Origin: Lachnospiraceae bacterium
GTDB taxonomy: Bacteria; Bacillota; Clostridia; Lachnospirales; Lachnospiraceae
Reading direction: 5' to 3'
NCBI GenBank assembly: GCA_015056735.1
Contig: SVFT01000003.1
Coordinates: 124,001-188,000, forward strand
Length of the DNA stretch: 64,000 nt
The notes under the pieces were generated by a model. The model was not told the DNA's origin. It made no database searches and was given only the letters and a program-made list of their open reading frames with translations. This document shows positions 43,733 to 52,396 of this stretch, one piece after another (within the stretch, counting starts at the first letter, position 1; each line of letters opens with the position of its first letter). The position numbers and the translations under genes were made by a program.

Positions 43733-44591
43733 TTGCAACCTCTACCAGATATTTGCCGTAGTTGGTCTTCAGAAGAGGCTCCGCAAGCTGCAGAAGCTGA
43801 TCTCTTGTGATGAAGCCCTTCTTAAATGCGATCTCTTCGATGCAGGAAATGTAAAGGCCCTGACGTTTCTGTACTGCCGCCACGTAATCGGACGCATCGA
43901 GAAGCGCGTCGTGATTGCCTGTATCAAGCCATGCAAAGCCACGGCCGAGCGTCTCAACCTGCAGCGTGCCGCGTCTTAAATATTCGTTGTTAATGCTGGT
44001 GATCTCGATCTCACCGCGTGCGGACGGCTTTACGTTCTTTGCGATGTCAACAACGTCGTTGTCGTAGAAGTAAAGGCCCGGAACCGCATAGTTGCTCTTG
44101 GGATGTTCGGGCTTTTCCTCAATGGAGATCGCTTTGCCGGTCTCATCGAATTCTACAACGCCGTATTCTCTGGGGTCGCGTACGTAGTAACCGAAGATGG
44201 TCGCACCCTTTTCCCTGGATGCCGCCCTTGCCAGCACTCTGGAAAAGCTCTGGCCGTAGAAGATATTGTCACCGAGCACCAGCGCAGCACTGTCGTTGCC
44301 GATAAAATCCGCACCGATGATAAAAGCATCCGCAAGGCCACGGGGATACTCCTGTACTGCGTATTCCATACGAAGCCCAAGCTGCTCACCCGTGCCGAAC
44401 AGCTCCTCGAACACCTTGATGTCGCGCGGCGTCGAGATGATCAGGATCTCACGGATCCCTGCCAGCATCAGCGTCGAAAGCGGATAGTAGATCATGGGCT
44501 TGTCATAGACAGGCATAATCTGCTTGGAGATCGCTTTTGTAAGAGGGTATAAACGGGTACCGGAGCCTCCGGCAAGAATGATTCCTTTCAT
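43722..44591 (-). CDS. rfbA: Glucose-1-phosphate thymidylyltransferase
   Basis: 289 residues, cytoplasmic. Makes dTDP-glucose from dTTP and glucose-1-phosphate. Motifs: [16 protein letters not shown] (nucleotide binding), [24 protein letters not shown] and the sugar-binding [16 protein letters not shown]. Full length. RBS GGAGG is seven bases before the ATG. Cotranscribed with rfbB and overlaps the GH25 gene downstream. Confidence 0.95.
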   Translation of the reverse strand: MKGIILAGGSGTRLYPLTKAISKQIMPVYDKPMIYYPLSTLMLAGIREILIISTPRDIKVFEELFGTGEQLGLRMEYAVQEYPRGLADAFIIGADFIGNDSAALVLGDNIFYGQSFSRVLARAASREKGATIFGYYVRDPREYGVVEFDETGKAISIEEKPEHPKSNYAVPGLYFYDNDVVDIAKNVKPSARGEIEITSINNEYLRRGTLQVETLGRGFAWLDTGNHDALLDASDYVAAVQKRQGLYISCIEEIAFKKGFITRDQLLQLAEPLLKTNYGKYLVEVANGL

Positions 44592-44616
44592 TTTTCCTCC
44601 TTTTTAAAACGCACGA

Positions 44617-44643
44617 AAGAGTTTGCGGCCTGCGCAAACTCTT
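44617..44643 (-). other. Intercistronic hairpin between rfbB and rfbA
   Basis: Perfect 11-bp stem AAGAGTTTGCG/CGCAAACTCTT with a 5-base loop, on the minus strand 8 bp after the rfbB stop. The T-rich run follows only after TCGTGCG, so it is more likely a processing or stability element than a full terminator. Confidence 0.6.
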
Positions 44644-44651
44644 CGGATATT

Positions 44652-45734
44652 CTATCGATTTGTATACATATCGGTGTAGTATTTCTGGTAATCACCGCTT
44701 GTAACATGTTCCATCCAGTCCTCATGTTCGAAGAACCACTTGATAGTCAGCTTGATGCCTTCCTTAAACATGGTCTCCGGTTCCCAGCCGATCTCGGCTT
44801 TGATCTTGTCCGGGGCGATCGCATATCTTCTGTCGTGCCCCTTTCTGTCGGTTACATAGGTGATCAGGTCTTTGGAGACCAGTTCCCTTCGCGGATCGGA
44901 ATCCGGAAGCATCTCCTGCAGCGTCTCTAAGATGATGTTCACGATCTCAATGTTCTGCTTTTCGTTATGACCACCGACGTTGTATGTCTCAAACAGTCTG
45001 CCCTTTTCCTGTACCATGTCGATCGCTTTCGCATGATCCTCAACATAGAGCCAGTCGCGGACGTTCTTGCCGTCTCCGTAGACCGGAAGCTTCTTACCGT
45101 GCAGGGCGTTGTTGATGATCAGCGGGATCAACTTCTCAGGGAACTGATACGGTCCGTAGTTGTTGGAGCAGTTCGTGATGTTCGCCGGGAACTTGTAAGT
45201 ATCCATATATGCCTTGACGAGCATGTCGGAAGAAGCCTTGCTTGCCGAATACGGGCTGTGCGGCGCGTAGGGCGTCGTCTCGTAGAAGTACTCGCCTTCG
45301 TTTTCAAGGGAGCCATATACCTCATCGGTCGATACGTGGAGGAACTTCTTGCCCTCTTTAAAGGTTCCGTCCGGATTCTCCCAGGCTGCCTTTGCCGCAT
45401 TGAGCATGACTGCGGTCCCGAGCACATTCGTCTGTACGAAGACTTCAGGAGTCTTGATGCTTCTGTCTACGTGGCTTTCCGCCGCAAAATGTACGACGCG
45501 GTCGATGTCGTTCTCCGCAAAGATCTTTGTGATCGCTTCCTTGTCGCAGATATCCGCTTTGATGAACGTGTAATTCGATCTGCCTTCGATATCCTTCAGG
45601 TTCTCCAGGTTGCCCGCATATGTCAGCGCATCCACGTTGATGATACGGATCTCATTGTCGTATTTCTTAAACATGTAATGAATATAGTTGGAGCCGATAA
45701 AGCCGGCGCCGCCCGTTACCAGATAGGTTCTCAT
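44652..45734 (-). CDS. rfbB: dTDP-glucose 4,6-dehydratase
   Basis: 360 residues. Short-chain dehydrogenase fold that converts dTDP-glucose to dTDP-4-keto-6-deoxyglucose. Motifs: VTGGAGFIGSNYIHY (NAD binding), HFAAESHVDRSI, STDEVYGSL and the YSASKASSD catalytic Tyr-Lys pair. Length and active site are normal. It starts 19 bp after the large GH25 gene and precedes rfbA after a stable hairpin. Confidence 0.95.
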   Translation of the reverse strand: MRTYLVTGGAGFIGSNYIHYMFKKYDNEIRIINVDALTYAGNLENLKDIEGRSNYTFIKADICDKEAITKIFAENDIDRVVHFAAESHVDRSIKTPEVFVQTNVLGTAVMLNAAKAAWENPDGTFKEGKKFLHVSTDEVYGSLENEGEYFYETTPYAPHSPYSASKASSDMLVKAYMDTYKFPANITNCSNNYGPYQFPEKLIPLIINNALHGKKLPVYGDGKNVRDWLYVEDHAKAIDMVQEKGRLFETYNVGGHNEKQNIEIVNIILETLQEMLPDSDPRRELVSKDLITYVTDRKGHDRRYAIAPDKIKAEIGWEPETMFKEGIKLTIKWFFEHEDWMEHVTSGDYQKYYTDMYTNR

Positions 45735-45753
45735 GATTCAAAATCCTCTCTTC

Positions 45754-48700
45754 TTAATATCCCAGATACGAGATGTTCATGTCCACATTTCCGCTGATAC
45801 CGCTTACTTTTCCCTTGGATGTGTACTGCCACAGGTCGTGCCGCGTCGCCGTATAGGTGGGCGCTGCCGCATACTGTGCCAGCCAGATCTTATAACCGGA
45901 TAAACTCGGTGCGTTCATCTTGCTTGTGAACCATGTCTTATTCGCATAGACGCCGGCCTTATAACCGCCGTTCTGGATCGTCTTGCAGAAAGCATTCACC
46001 GCGCCTGTTCTTGCCGCAGAACTGATGCCGTCCGCTCTGCCTCCGCTGGACTCCACATCCGCGAAAACAGGATATGATATATTATACCCCTTTATGAGGT
46101 CTAATACCATAGATGCTTCCTCGACGGCCTCCACCTCGTTGACCGCCTGTGTGAAGAAGTAAATGCCCACTTTGATGCCTGCTGCCTGTGCACCCTTAAT
46201 GTTCGCTTTGAACTTCGGATCCTGGATCAGCGCACCGGACGAAGAACCGCGGTATCCGCATCGGATGATGACGTAGTTGACACCCGAATTCTTGACCTGA
46301 GACCAGTCAATTGTACCATTCCACTTCGATACGTCAATACCCATGAGGCCGCTCGTAGCATTGACCTGCAGAACGCCTTTCGAGTCAAACGTATACTTGG
46401 CACCCTGGATGACCTGCTCGCCTGTAACGGGCTTTCCGTCCTTTGTGAAAAAGTATGTCTTGCCATCGATCGTCTGCCATCCCGTGTACTTGTATTCCAC
46501 GTTCTTGGCCTGAATATAGAATTTCTTGTATTTATAGTAGTCTGCGAAGGTTGCTTTCACATACTTGTCATTTTTATCGATGATGTAGACCTGATTGCCG
46601 TCTTTGTCTTTCAGAAGAGACGTATCATCATCAAGCGGATTGAGCTTGACGGTCACCTTGCAGGATGCGCTTGCGCTTCCCTTATCGTCTTTCGCAGTCA
46701 CAGTCACGGTCGTCTCACCGGCCTTCACGCCCTTGAGCGTTGCTTTCTTACCGTCCGCAGATACCGTCACGATGCTCTTATCCGCGCTCTCAAACGTATA
46801 GGAGACACTTCCGGACTCTTTGGATACCGTTGCGACCAGTTCCTTTGTTTCGTTCGTCAGAACAGTCAGCTTCTCGGCATCAAGCGTTACCGTAAGTTCG
46901 CCTTCTTTTTCGGAAACGGTGATCTTGCAGGAAGCCGTTACTGAGGTGTCTTCCTTTGCCTTTACGGTAACGGTCGTCTCACCCTTTGCCTTTGCGGTGA
47001 TTTTCCCGTCTTCTACCGTCACGATCGACTTATCGCCGACGGACCACTCAACGGATCCGCGCGATACGCTTGCCTTGATCGAAGCCGTCTCGCCGACTTT
47101 CATAGAAAGGCTCGTGGTATCAAGCGAGAGCGATACCCCGCTCTTAACCTCAACGCTGCAGGAATCCTTTACGGAAGAGTCGGACGAAGAGGTCGCAGTT
47201 ACTTTGACAGTGCCGGCTTTCCTGGCCGTAAGCTTTCCGGAGGAATCGATCGATGCAACGGATGAATCGTCAACAGACCACTTCACGCTTTCATCGCCGT
47301 CTAAGTTCTTGCCGCTCACTTTTGCATTCAGCGTGGTTGAATCACCGACTTCCATGGAACTCGGAGCGGAAGTGATCGATACACCAGTGATCTCTTTCTT
47401 CGGCTGTTCTTTTTCCTTCTCTTCTTCCTTTTCCTTCTCGGTCTCCTTGGTCTCCGTCTCCTTGGATTCGGATTCCTTGGACTCACTTTCCTTTGATTCG
47501 GACTCTTTGGACTCGCTCTCTTTCGATTCGCTTTCCCCGGACTCCGATTCGCTGCTCTCGGTCTCTTCCTTTTCGAGCGCGCGGAACCTTGATACCGCCA
47601 TTGCCGTTGTCGAGGGATCCGTGATGTCGTCCTTGTCGATCTTCTGGTACTCGCCCGATCCGTCGGAATCGTCGGAACCGATCGCCTTCTTGGTAGATTC
47701 CACCCATTCCACCGTATCCTTCAGTGCAGGGGCCGTTTCGGCTTCCTGGATCGCGGTATCTTCCTTGGCTACATTGACCTCGGACTCGGTCTTGATCTCG
47801 TCCTTGACATCGATCTTCTTATATTCGATCTTGTCCTTGACTTTAACGGTGACCGCACCCGTCGAGTATTTATAATCGGAAAGGGCACTCGATTCGATGA
47901 TCGAAACCTCATAGGTGCCCGCTTTCAATTCTTTCTTGTAGATGATGCCGTCTTTGTCATCATCCTTGTAAGTCGTCGTCTTTCCGTCCGGATCCTTTAC
48001 GGACGCTTCAAACGGAATACCGGAGATCAGCTTGCCGCCGCGCTTATTGATAAATTTGATCTTCAGGTCGCGCTCCACGCTTGTGATGTTAAGTACGATC
48101 TCATTGGGTGCGGAGTTATCGATCTCCTCGTCCTCATCGTCTTCGTCATCAACCTCTTCCGTCTCAAAAACGGCATTCAAGGCCGCCACACGCGCATCCG
48201 TTACTGCGATCAGGCCGCTCTCGCCGTTCTGGCTGAGCGCCGTCAGCTCGCCGCCTAATTCCTTGAATGAACCGATCTCCTGCTCCATCATGCGCGTACC
48301 CATATACACGCTTCCGGTGATCACGGCAAGGCCGAGTACCAGGATACCGGTCGACACAACGATATGATCGCCCGCACTCATATGAAGGAAGCCGGACAGG
48401 AAACCGCCGCGGCGTTTCTTCTTCGCGCGTCTGTCGGCGGAAGCCCGGAGTTTCTCCTGTTTCTTAAGAGCGCGTGCCTCTTTTCTGTCGGTGCGTTTTG
48501 GCTCTCTTACGGCCTTTTCGGGCTTTCTGACCGCATGCTTTGCCACCTCTTCGCGCAGATTCTTTCTGGGTGTGCGACGCGGCTCTTCCGTACGGATCTT
48601 CGGCTCCTCCGGACGGGGTCTTCTTGCGGGATCCTCCGGGCGGGGTCTTCTTGCGGGCTCCTCCGGCGCATCCGTATGAACCTTGCGGTTCAGGCGCTCC

Positions 48701-48843
48701 GCACCCGCAAAGTGAACATCCCGCGAAGGGCGCTTCGGTGCTTTGGAAGAAACCGTTCTTTTCAGCGGACGTTCCGCCGGTCTTTTATGTTTTTTCTTAT
48801 CTTCCAGTTCATCGAGGAAGTCAAAATCATCAAATCTGCTCAT
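45754..48843 (-). CDS. Large GH25 wall hydrolase with Big_2 repeats
   Basis: 1029 residues. A ~158-residue basic, Pro/Arg-rich cytoplasmic region with 9-residue repeats precedes a membrane helix (about 159-181). Outside are an acidic stretch, the shared domain (about 250-355), a Ser/Glu/Lys repeat (about 428-480), three Big_2 immunoglobulin-like domains (about 485-735), a choline-binding-like wall repeat (TGWQTIDGKTYFFTKDGKP) and the GH25 domain (about 835-1029) with GIDVSKWNG and the catalytic pair in FADVESSGG. It resembles an anchored peptidoglycan remodeller at the growing envelope. AAGGA precedes the ATG. It heads the glycan transcript. Confidence 0.92.
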   Translation of the reverse strand: MSRFDDFDFLDELEDKKKHKRPAERPLKRTVSSKAPKRPSRDVHFAGAERLNRKVHTDAPEEPARRPRPEDPARRPRPEEPKIRTEEPRRTPRKNLREEVAKHAVRKPEKAVREPKRTDRKEARALKKQEKLRASADRRAKKKRRGGFLSGFLHMSAGDHIVVSTGILVLGLAVITGSVYMGTRMMEQEIGSFKELGGELTALSQNGESGLIAVTDARVAALNAVFETEEVDDEDDEDEEIDNSAPNEIVLNITSVERDLKIKFINKRGGKLISGIPFEASVKDPDGKTTTYKDDDKDGIIYKKELKAGTYEVSIIESSALSDYKYSTGAVTVKVKDKIEYKKIDVKDEIKTESEVNVAKEDTAIQEAETAPALKDTVEWVESTKKAIGSDDSDGSGEYQKIDKDDITDPSTTAMAVSRFRALEKEETESSESESGESESKESESKESESKESESKESESKETETKETEKEKEEEKEKEQPKKEITGVSITSAPSSMEVGDSTTLNAKVSGKNLDGDESVKWSVDDSSVASIDSSGKLTARKAGTVKVTATSSSDSSVKDSCSVEVKSGVSLSLDTTSLSMKVGETASIKASVSRGSVEWSVGDKSIVTVEDGKITAKAKGETTVTVKAKEDTSVTASCKITVSEKEGELTVTLDAEKLTVLTNETKELVATVSKESGSVSYTFESADKSIVTVSADGKKATLKGVKAGETTVTVTAKDDKGSASASCKVTVKLNPLDDDTSLLKDKDGNQVYIIDKNDKYVKATFADYYKYKKFYIQAKNVEYKYTGWQTIDGKTYFFTKDGKPVTGEQVIQGAKYTFDSKGVLQVNATSGLMGIDVSKWNGTIDWSQVKNSGVNYVIIRCGYRGSSSGALIQDPKFKANIKGAQAAGIKVGIYFFTQAVNEVEAVEEASMVLDLIKGYNISYPVFADVESSGGRADGISSAARTGAVNAFCKTIQNGGYKAGVYANKTWFTSKMNAPSLSGYKIWLAQYAAAPTYTATRHDLWQYTSKGKVSGISGNVDMNISYLGY
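47455..47556. repeat. Ser-Glu-Lys coding repeats in the large GH25 gene
   Basis: Short in-frame repeats, mostly 12-18 bp, encode ESESKES units in the stalk before the Big_2 domains. They resemble the Ser-rich spacers of surface proteins and are likely to vary in length between strains. Confidence 0.75.
48601..48654. repeat. 27-bp tandem repeat encoding ARRPRPE(D/E)P
   Basis: Two nearly identical 27-bp units encode nine residues each in the cytoplasmic N-terminal region of the large GH25 protein. Confidence 0.75.
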
Positions 48844-48904
48844 TGGTTCGTGTTCCTTGTTGTAACATTATGTCAACCAAATGTTCTGTCACAATTGTCG
48901 CAAT

Positions 48905-48933
48905 ATTATAGCATTTTTACAGATAAAAGACAA
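48905..48933 (-). promoter_or_regulatory. Sigma-A promoter of the large glycan operon
   Basis: TTGTCT, a 17-bp spacer and a perfect TATAAT on the minus strand, with the -35 inside the last codons of the neighbouring small transporter gene. The expected 5' leader to the GH25 ATG is about 55 bases. This is the only strong promoter seen before the GH25-rfb-exporter-glycosyltransferase run. Confidence 0.72.
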
Positions 48934-49249
48934 CTATTCCAACCAAAATGCACAGGGTTCCGGCGATCTTGCGGCAGGTCACCTTTTCTCCGAAAAAGAA
49001 GCGTGACAGAAGCAATACCAGAATAAATCCAAGCGATTCGATCACCGGCCCGTTCTTGTACTCCATGCCGCGGAACGCAAAAACACCGACAAGTGTGGCG
49101 CCGAAAAACATACCGTAAGCGATGATCACATACGGGTTCAGATATTCCCAAATGAAAGAATCATGCTTTTTCATCGCGCTCTTCTTTAAAAGAATCTGCG
49201 ATACGGACGAGATCACAACGGAAGATACATACAGCAAATAAGGGCTCAC
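48917..49249 (-). CDS. SMR/EamA-type four-helix membrane protein, subunit B
   Basis: 110 residues, four helices, half-size EamA/SMR type, as in ArnE/ArnF subunits that flip undecaprenyl-linked sugars. The start is GTG at 49249, overlapping the stop of its partner by 4 bp (GTGA), with GAGG eight bases upstream. Segment GPVIESLGFILVLLLSRFFF corresponds to the third to fourth helices. The coupled pair is expected to act as a heterodimer. Substrate unknown; the surroundings favour a lipid-linked sugar. Confidence 0.82.
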   Translation of the reverse strand: MSPYLLYVSSVVISSVSQILLKKSAMKKHDSFIWEYLNPYVIIAYGMFFGATLVGVFAFRGMEYKNGPVIESLGFILVLLLSRFFFGEKVTCRKIAGTLCILVGIVVFYL

Positions 49250-49623
49250 TTCACATCCTCCGTTTCCGCATTGATGAGTACGGTACCCAAAACCACAAAG
49301 GCGATGCCGATCAGGTTTTTGACCGTAAGGCTGTCACGAAAGATCACAAGCGCCCAGACCGCAGACCATACCACGGCCATCGCCCGGTTCGCATATGCAA
49401 CGGAAAGCTCCGTCCGCTTGATCACCTGCTGCCACAGGATTGCATAAATGCCGAGAGCCACGATCTCCAGCGCATAAAACAGGATAAAACGCGCAGAAAG
49501 CACAGGCTCACCCGATGCGAACTTGGCCATCACGCCGGAAAGGCTGAAAACCATGACAACACCCTGCAGGATCAGGATATCCCGCAGGGTTATCTTTTTT
49601 TTCATCTTTATCTGATCACTCAT
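49246..49623 (-). CDS. SMR/EamA-type four-helix membrane protein, subunit A
   Basis: 125 residues with four helices (VMVFSLSGVMAKFAS, ALEIVALGIYAILWQQVI, ANRAMAVVWSAVWALVIF, LIGIAFVVLGTVLI). ATG at 49623 is placed because homology starts there. It has no Shine-Dalgarno site, but an extended -10 puts the transcription start at this ATG, so translation may be leaderless. The frame extends upstream to 49827, but that part crosses the opposing gene and has no homology. Paired with the 110-residue partner. Confidence 0.78.
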   Translation of the reverse strand: MSDQIKMKKKITLRDILILQGVVMVFSLSGVMAKFASGEPVLSARFILFYALEIVALGIYAILWQQVIKRTELSVAYANRAMAVVWSAVWALVIFRDSLTVKNLIGIAFVVLGTVLINAETEDVK

Positions 49624-49629
49624 GGCATC

Positions 49630-49638
49630 AGTATACCA
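49630..49638 (-). promoter_or_regulatory. Extended -10 promoter giving a leaderless transcript
   Basis: On the minus strand TGGTATACT (TGn plus TATACT) is followed by GATGCC and then ATG, so the predicted first base of the mRNA is the A of the start codon of the SMR-type gene. No clear -35. Confidence 0.55.
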
Positions 49639-49653
49639 CATCGGGGCACCCAA

Positions 49654-49682
49654 TTGCGAACAGAATGCGTTTGTACTATAAT
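49654..49682 (+). promoter_or_regulatory. Sigma-A promoter of the plus-strand gene pair
   Basis: TTGCGA, a 17-bp spacer and perfect TATAAT on the plus strand, divergent from the extended -10 on the other strand. It drives the GtrII-like gene whose ATG is 35 bp downstream. Confidence 0.8.
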
Positions 49683-49716
49683 GAACACCATAATCGGTTT
49701 TGAAGAGGAGATGTGC

Positions 49717-51288
49717 ATGGCATCCATAAAAAGTCCCGCAGAGCTTGCGGGAATTATCCTTAACAAAATATCCAAACAAGAGCGGCTCGCTTTCTGCAGT
49801 GCTTTCTTCAGCGGCCTGTTTTGTCACCTTTTTATCATCACCAACTCCATGTACAATAACGATGACATACGTTATTTATTTACGCCCATGGACAGGCCTG
49901 ATCTTGGAAGATGGCTGCTCACATATTTTGGCAGGATCTCCTCTTATTTCAGTCTGCCGGTCGTCAATCTGCTGCTTGCTCTCTTTTTTATCGGGCTGGC
50001 AATGATGACGATCACCGCGATCTTTGACTTAAAGTCGGGCCCCGGCATCTTCCTGATGTCCGCCATGACCGCAGTCTTTCCTTCCGTGGCGACGATCTTT
50101 TCTTTTACGTTTACAGCCGATCCGTATATGCTGAGCCTCTTCTTTGCGACCCTGGCAGCTTATTTTGTCACGCGCTTGAACAGGGGACGTTTTATCTGGA
50201 TCCTCGGTTCTCTCTTCTTAATGCTCAGTGTGGCGATCTATCAGGCTTACCTGCCGTTCACGCTTCTTCTGATGCTCCTTTGGTACATCGCGGCGATCCT
50301 CTCGCCGGAGCGTTATGATAACGGCACCCTGATCCGTAAAGGGATTGACTATGTTCTGATGCTCGCAGTCGGCATGAGTGCCTATGCAGCCGGCATGAAG
50401 ATCACACTTGCTTACAAGGGCGGTGCGCTGAAAGATTATCAAGGGCTCGCCGAAAGCTCTCTCCCCGGCCCTTCGATGCTCCTTACCCGCATGAAGCTTG
50501 CTCTTACGGATTTTATCGAATTCTTTAAGCCCGCGCAGATCCTTTCATACAACAGCTTTATGAAGATCGCTCTGGCGCTGACGGTTCTGACTCTGCTTGC
50601 GGTGTTTGTCTGCCGCTTCGTACAAAAGAAAACCTATACGAGCGGTCTTCGGATCCTGCTGCTCGTTATCTCGCTTGCATGCATCCCGTTCTCGGTCAAT
50701 GTTCTGTATCTGATCTCCGAGACGGTTCAATACCATATGCTGATGCGCCATGCATGGTGCATCCTGTTCATCGCACCGCTCATCCTGTTCGAGCTTTTCA
50801 GGGAAGAAAAGGATGCAAAAAGAACGCATGTCGCTCTCACGGAATGGTGCATGATCGCTGCTGTCACGATCGCGGTATGGAACTATGTCCTGCTCGATAA
50901 CATCGGCTACTACAATATGAACTTCCGCTACGAGAAGACCTATGCGCACTGCCTGGAGCTGCGTGACCGCATCAAAAACGCTGATGATTATGACCGGCAT
51001 TTAAAATTCTGCTTTGTCGGCCGCTACAGCAAACTCTTCAAAGCGGAAGGCACTGAAGAACTGTTGGAGAACATGACCGGCATGAAAGGTGCCAAGATCG
51101 GCTCCGGCACCAGGATCTATGTCCCGTTCTTCCAAAACTGCCTCGGTGAGGACGTGGAAGGTGTGACAGACGCAGAAGAAGCAGCTATGAAAGAGAATCC
51201 GCTCTTCCAGGAGATGCCCGCCTATCCGGACGATGGCTGTATCCGTCGCATTGACGACGTATTGGTTATAAAGTTAAATACAGATTGA
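49717..51288 (+). CDS. GtrII-like (Glucos_trans_II) membrane glucosyltransferase
   Basis: 523 residues, about ten membrane helices and a soluble C-terminal part. The early exposed loop NNDDIRYLFTPMDRPDLGRW carries the acidic pair expected of GT-C active sites and matches the Glucos_trans_II (GtrII) family; the family attaches glucose from a polyprenyl-phosphate donor to a surface polymer. ATG at 49717 follows GAGGAG by seven bases. One of only two plus-strand genes in the window; the next gene starts 17 bp after its stop. Specificity is unknown. Confidence 0.83.
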   Translation: MASIKSPAELAGIILNKISKQERLAFCSAFFSGLFCHLFIITNSMYNNDDIRYLFTPMDRPDLGRWLLTYFGRISSYFSLPVVNLLLALFFIGLAMMTITAIFDLKSGPGIFLMSAMTAVFPSVATIFSFTFTADPYMLSLFFATLAAYFVTRLNRGRFIWILGSLFLMLSVAIYQAYLPFTLLLMLLWYIAAILSPERYDNGTLIRKGIDYVLMLAVGMSAYAAGMKITLAYKGGALKDYQGLAESSLPGPSMLLTRMKLALTDFIEFFKPAQILSYNSFMKIALALTVLTLLAVFVCRFVQKKTYTSGLRILLLVISLACIPFSVNVLYLISETVQYHMLMRHAWCILFIAPLILFELFREEKDAKRTHVALTEWCMIAAVTIAVWNYVLLDNIGYYNMNFRYEKTYAHCLELRDRIKNADDYDRHLKFCFVGRYSKLFKAEGTEELLENMTGMKGAKIGSGTRIYVPFFQNCLGEDVEGVTDAEEAAMKENPLFQEMPAYPDDGCIRRIDDVLVIKLNTD

Positions 51289-51305
51289 ATTTTGAGAGGA
51301 ACAAT

Positions 51306-52349
51306 ATGACAAATCCAAACGATCTTCCCAGAAAGAAAAAACGCAAAAAGCGTAAAAAAACCAAAAAGCAGATCTTCCTGCATTTTCTTCCGCATATCCT
51401 GTTTTTTGCAGCGGTGGTCATCATCGTCACGATCGGCGTGATCAAACTGAGCGCCTGGAACAAAGGCGTCAAATCCGACTATGATCCCAACGCGACCGAC
51501 ACAGGCTTCGATACGGAATCGATGGATTTCTACAGTGCGCCCACGGAAGAACAGACCTCCGGGCAGAAAGATGACGGTGTTAATTCCATCCTCCTGATGG
51601 GCAACAACGTACTGGCCAAATGGCGCGGCGAGAGCGACGGTATCGCTGCTCTGCTGGAACAGTATTCCGGCGGAAAAGTATATGATCTCTCCGTAGACCG
51701 GTCCTATATGAGCGTAAAAAACTTCCCGTTCGAAGAGGATTATCCGGGTGATGTATTCAGTTTCTACTGGATGGCCAATTGCCTTGCCAACAATGATCTG
51801 ACGCTCCTTCGCGATTATTCCAAAGTGTATGAAGGAGACGACCGCATCGCGGAGATCATCGCCACCGCCGAAAGCATCGACATGAGCGCCATCGATACGC
51901 TCGTCATCTTCTACGACCATCATGACTATGAAGACGGCCGTCTGCTGCAGCGTGTCCATGGCGAGAATGAACGTCAGACAGACTCCTGTGTAGAATGTTT
52001 GCGTCAGGGCATCCAGCTGATACGGACGAACTACCCGCAGATCCGGATCATCGTTGCATCGCCGTATTACAATTTTGTCGAGAAAGACGGCAAGCTCCTC
52101 CCCTCAGGCGAAACAGCGCTCAAAGAGAGCACGGAACTTGTACAGTACGGAACACTCGCCGATTATCTGATCGCATATATGAACACGGCGGCAGAGCTCG
52201 GCTGCTCATTTGTCGATAACTATATCGGCACCATCAATGCGGACAACTACAAGGAATATCTTGACGATGAGCTGAAATATCCGAATGCGGAGGGACGTGA
52301 CCTTCTCGCAAAGCGGATCGCACGATTCGTTAATCCCGCAGCAGAATAG
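51306..52349 (+). CDS. SGNH-hydrolase-like protein lacking the catalytic serine
   Basis: 347 residues. A very basic N-terminus (RKKKRKKRKKTKK) precedes one membrane helix (about 27-48) and an extracytoplasmic domain with the SGNH layout: block I SILLMGNNVLAKW, block III-like FYDHHDYEDG, and C-terminal KYPNAEGRDLLAK. The usual GDS serine is replaced (GNN) and the C-terminal His is missing (YPN for HPN), so it is probably inactive as an esterase or has another role such as binding. RBS AGAGGA precedes the ATG. Cotranscribed with the GtrII-like gene. Confidence 0.7.
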   Translation: MTNPNDLPRKKKRKKRKKTKKQIFLHFLPHILFFAAVVIIVTIGVIKLSAWNKGVKSDYDPNATDTGFDTESMDFYSAPTEEQTSGQKDDGVNSILLMGNNVLAKWRGESDGIAALLEQYSGGKVYDLSVDRSYMSVKNFPFEEDYPGDVFSFYWMANCLANNDLTLLRDYSKVYEGDDRIAEIIATAESIDMSAIDTLVIFYDHHDYEDGRLLQRVHGENERQTDSCVECLRQGIQLIRTNYPQIRIIVASPYYNFVEKDGKLLPSGETALKESTELVQYGTLADYLIAYMNTAAELGCSFVDNYIGTINADNYKEYLDDELKYPNAEGRDLLAKRIARFVNPAAE

Positions 52350-52354
52350 AAAAA

Positions 52355-52383
52355 GCCCGTTACCGCGATTCGCGGCAACGGGC
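52355..52383. terminator. Bidirectional terminator between convergent genes
   Basis: 13-bp stem with one mismatch (GCCCGTTACCGCG/CGCGGCAACGGGC) and a 3-base loop. The plus side runs into CTTATTTTACG and the minus side into TTTTTCTATTC. It serves the plus-strand SGNH gene and the minus-strand SGNH gene. Confidence 0.88.
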
Positions 52384-52396
52384 CTTATTTTACGAT

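Noticed and set aside
46820-47875. Ser/Val-rich plus-strand frame opposite the Big_2 region
   Set aside because: It is the complement of the repeat-rich GH25 gene; the Ser runs mirror the Glu/Ser/Lys codons.
51222-51959. Minus-strand frame of 245 codons opposite the SGNH-like gene
   Set aside because: The plus-strand gene has a promoter, ribosome site, membrane anchor and homology pattern; the minus frame has none.
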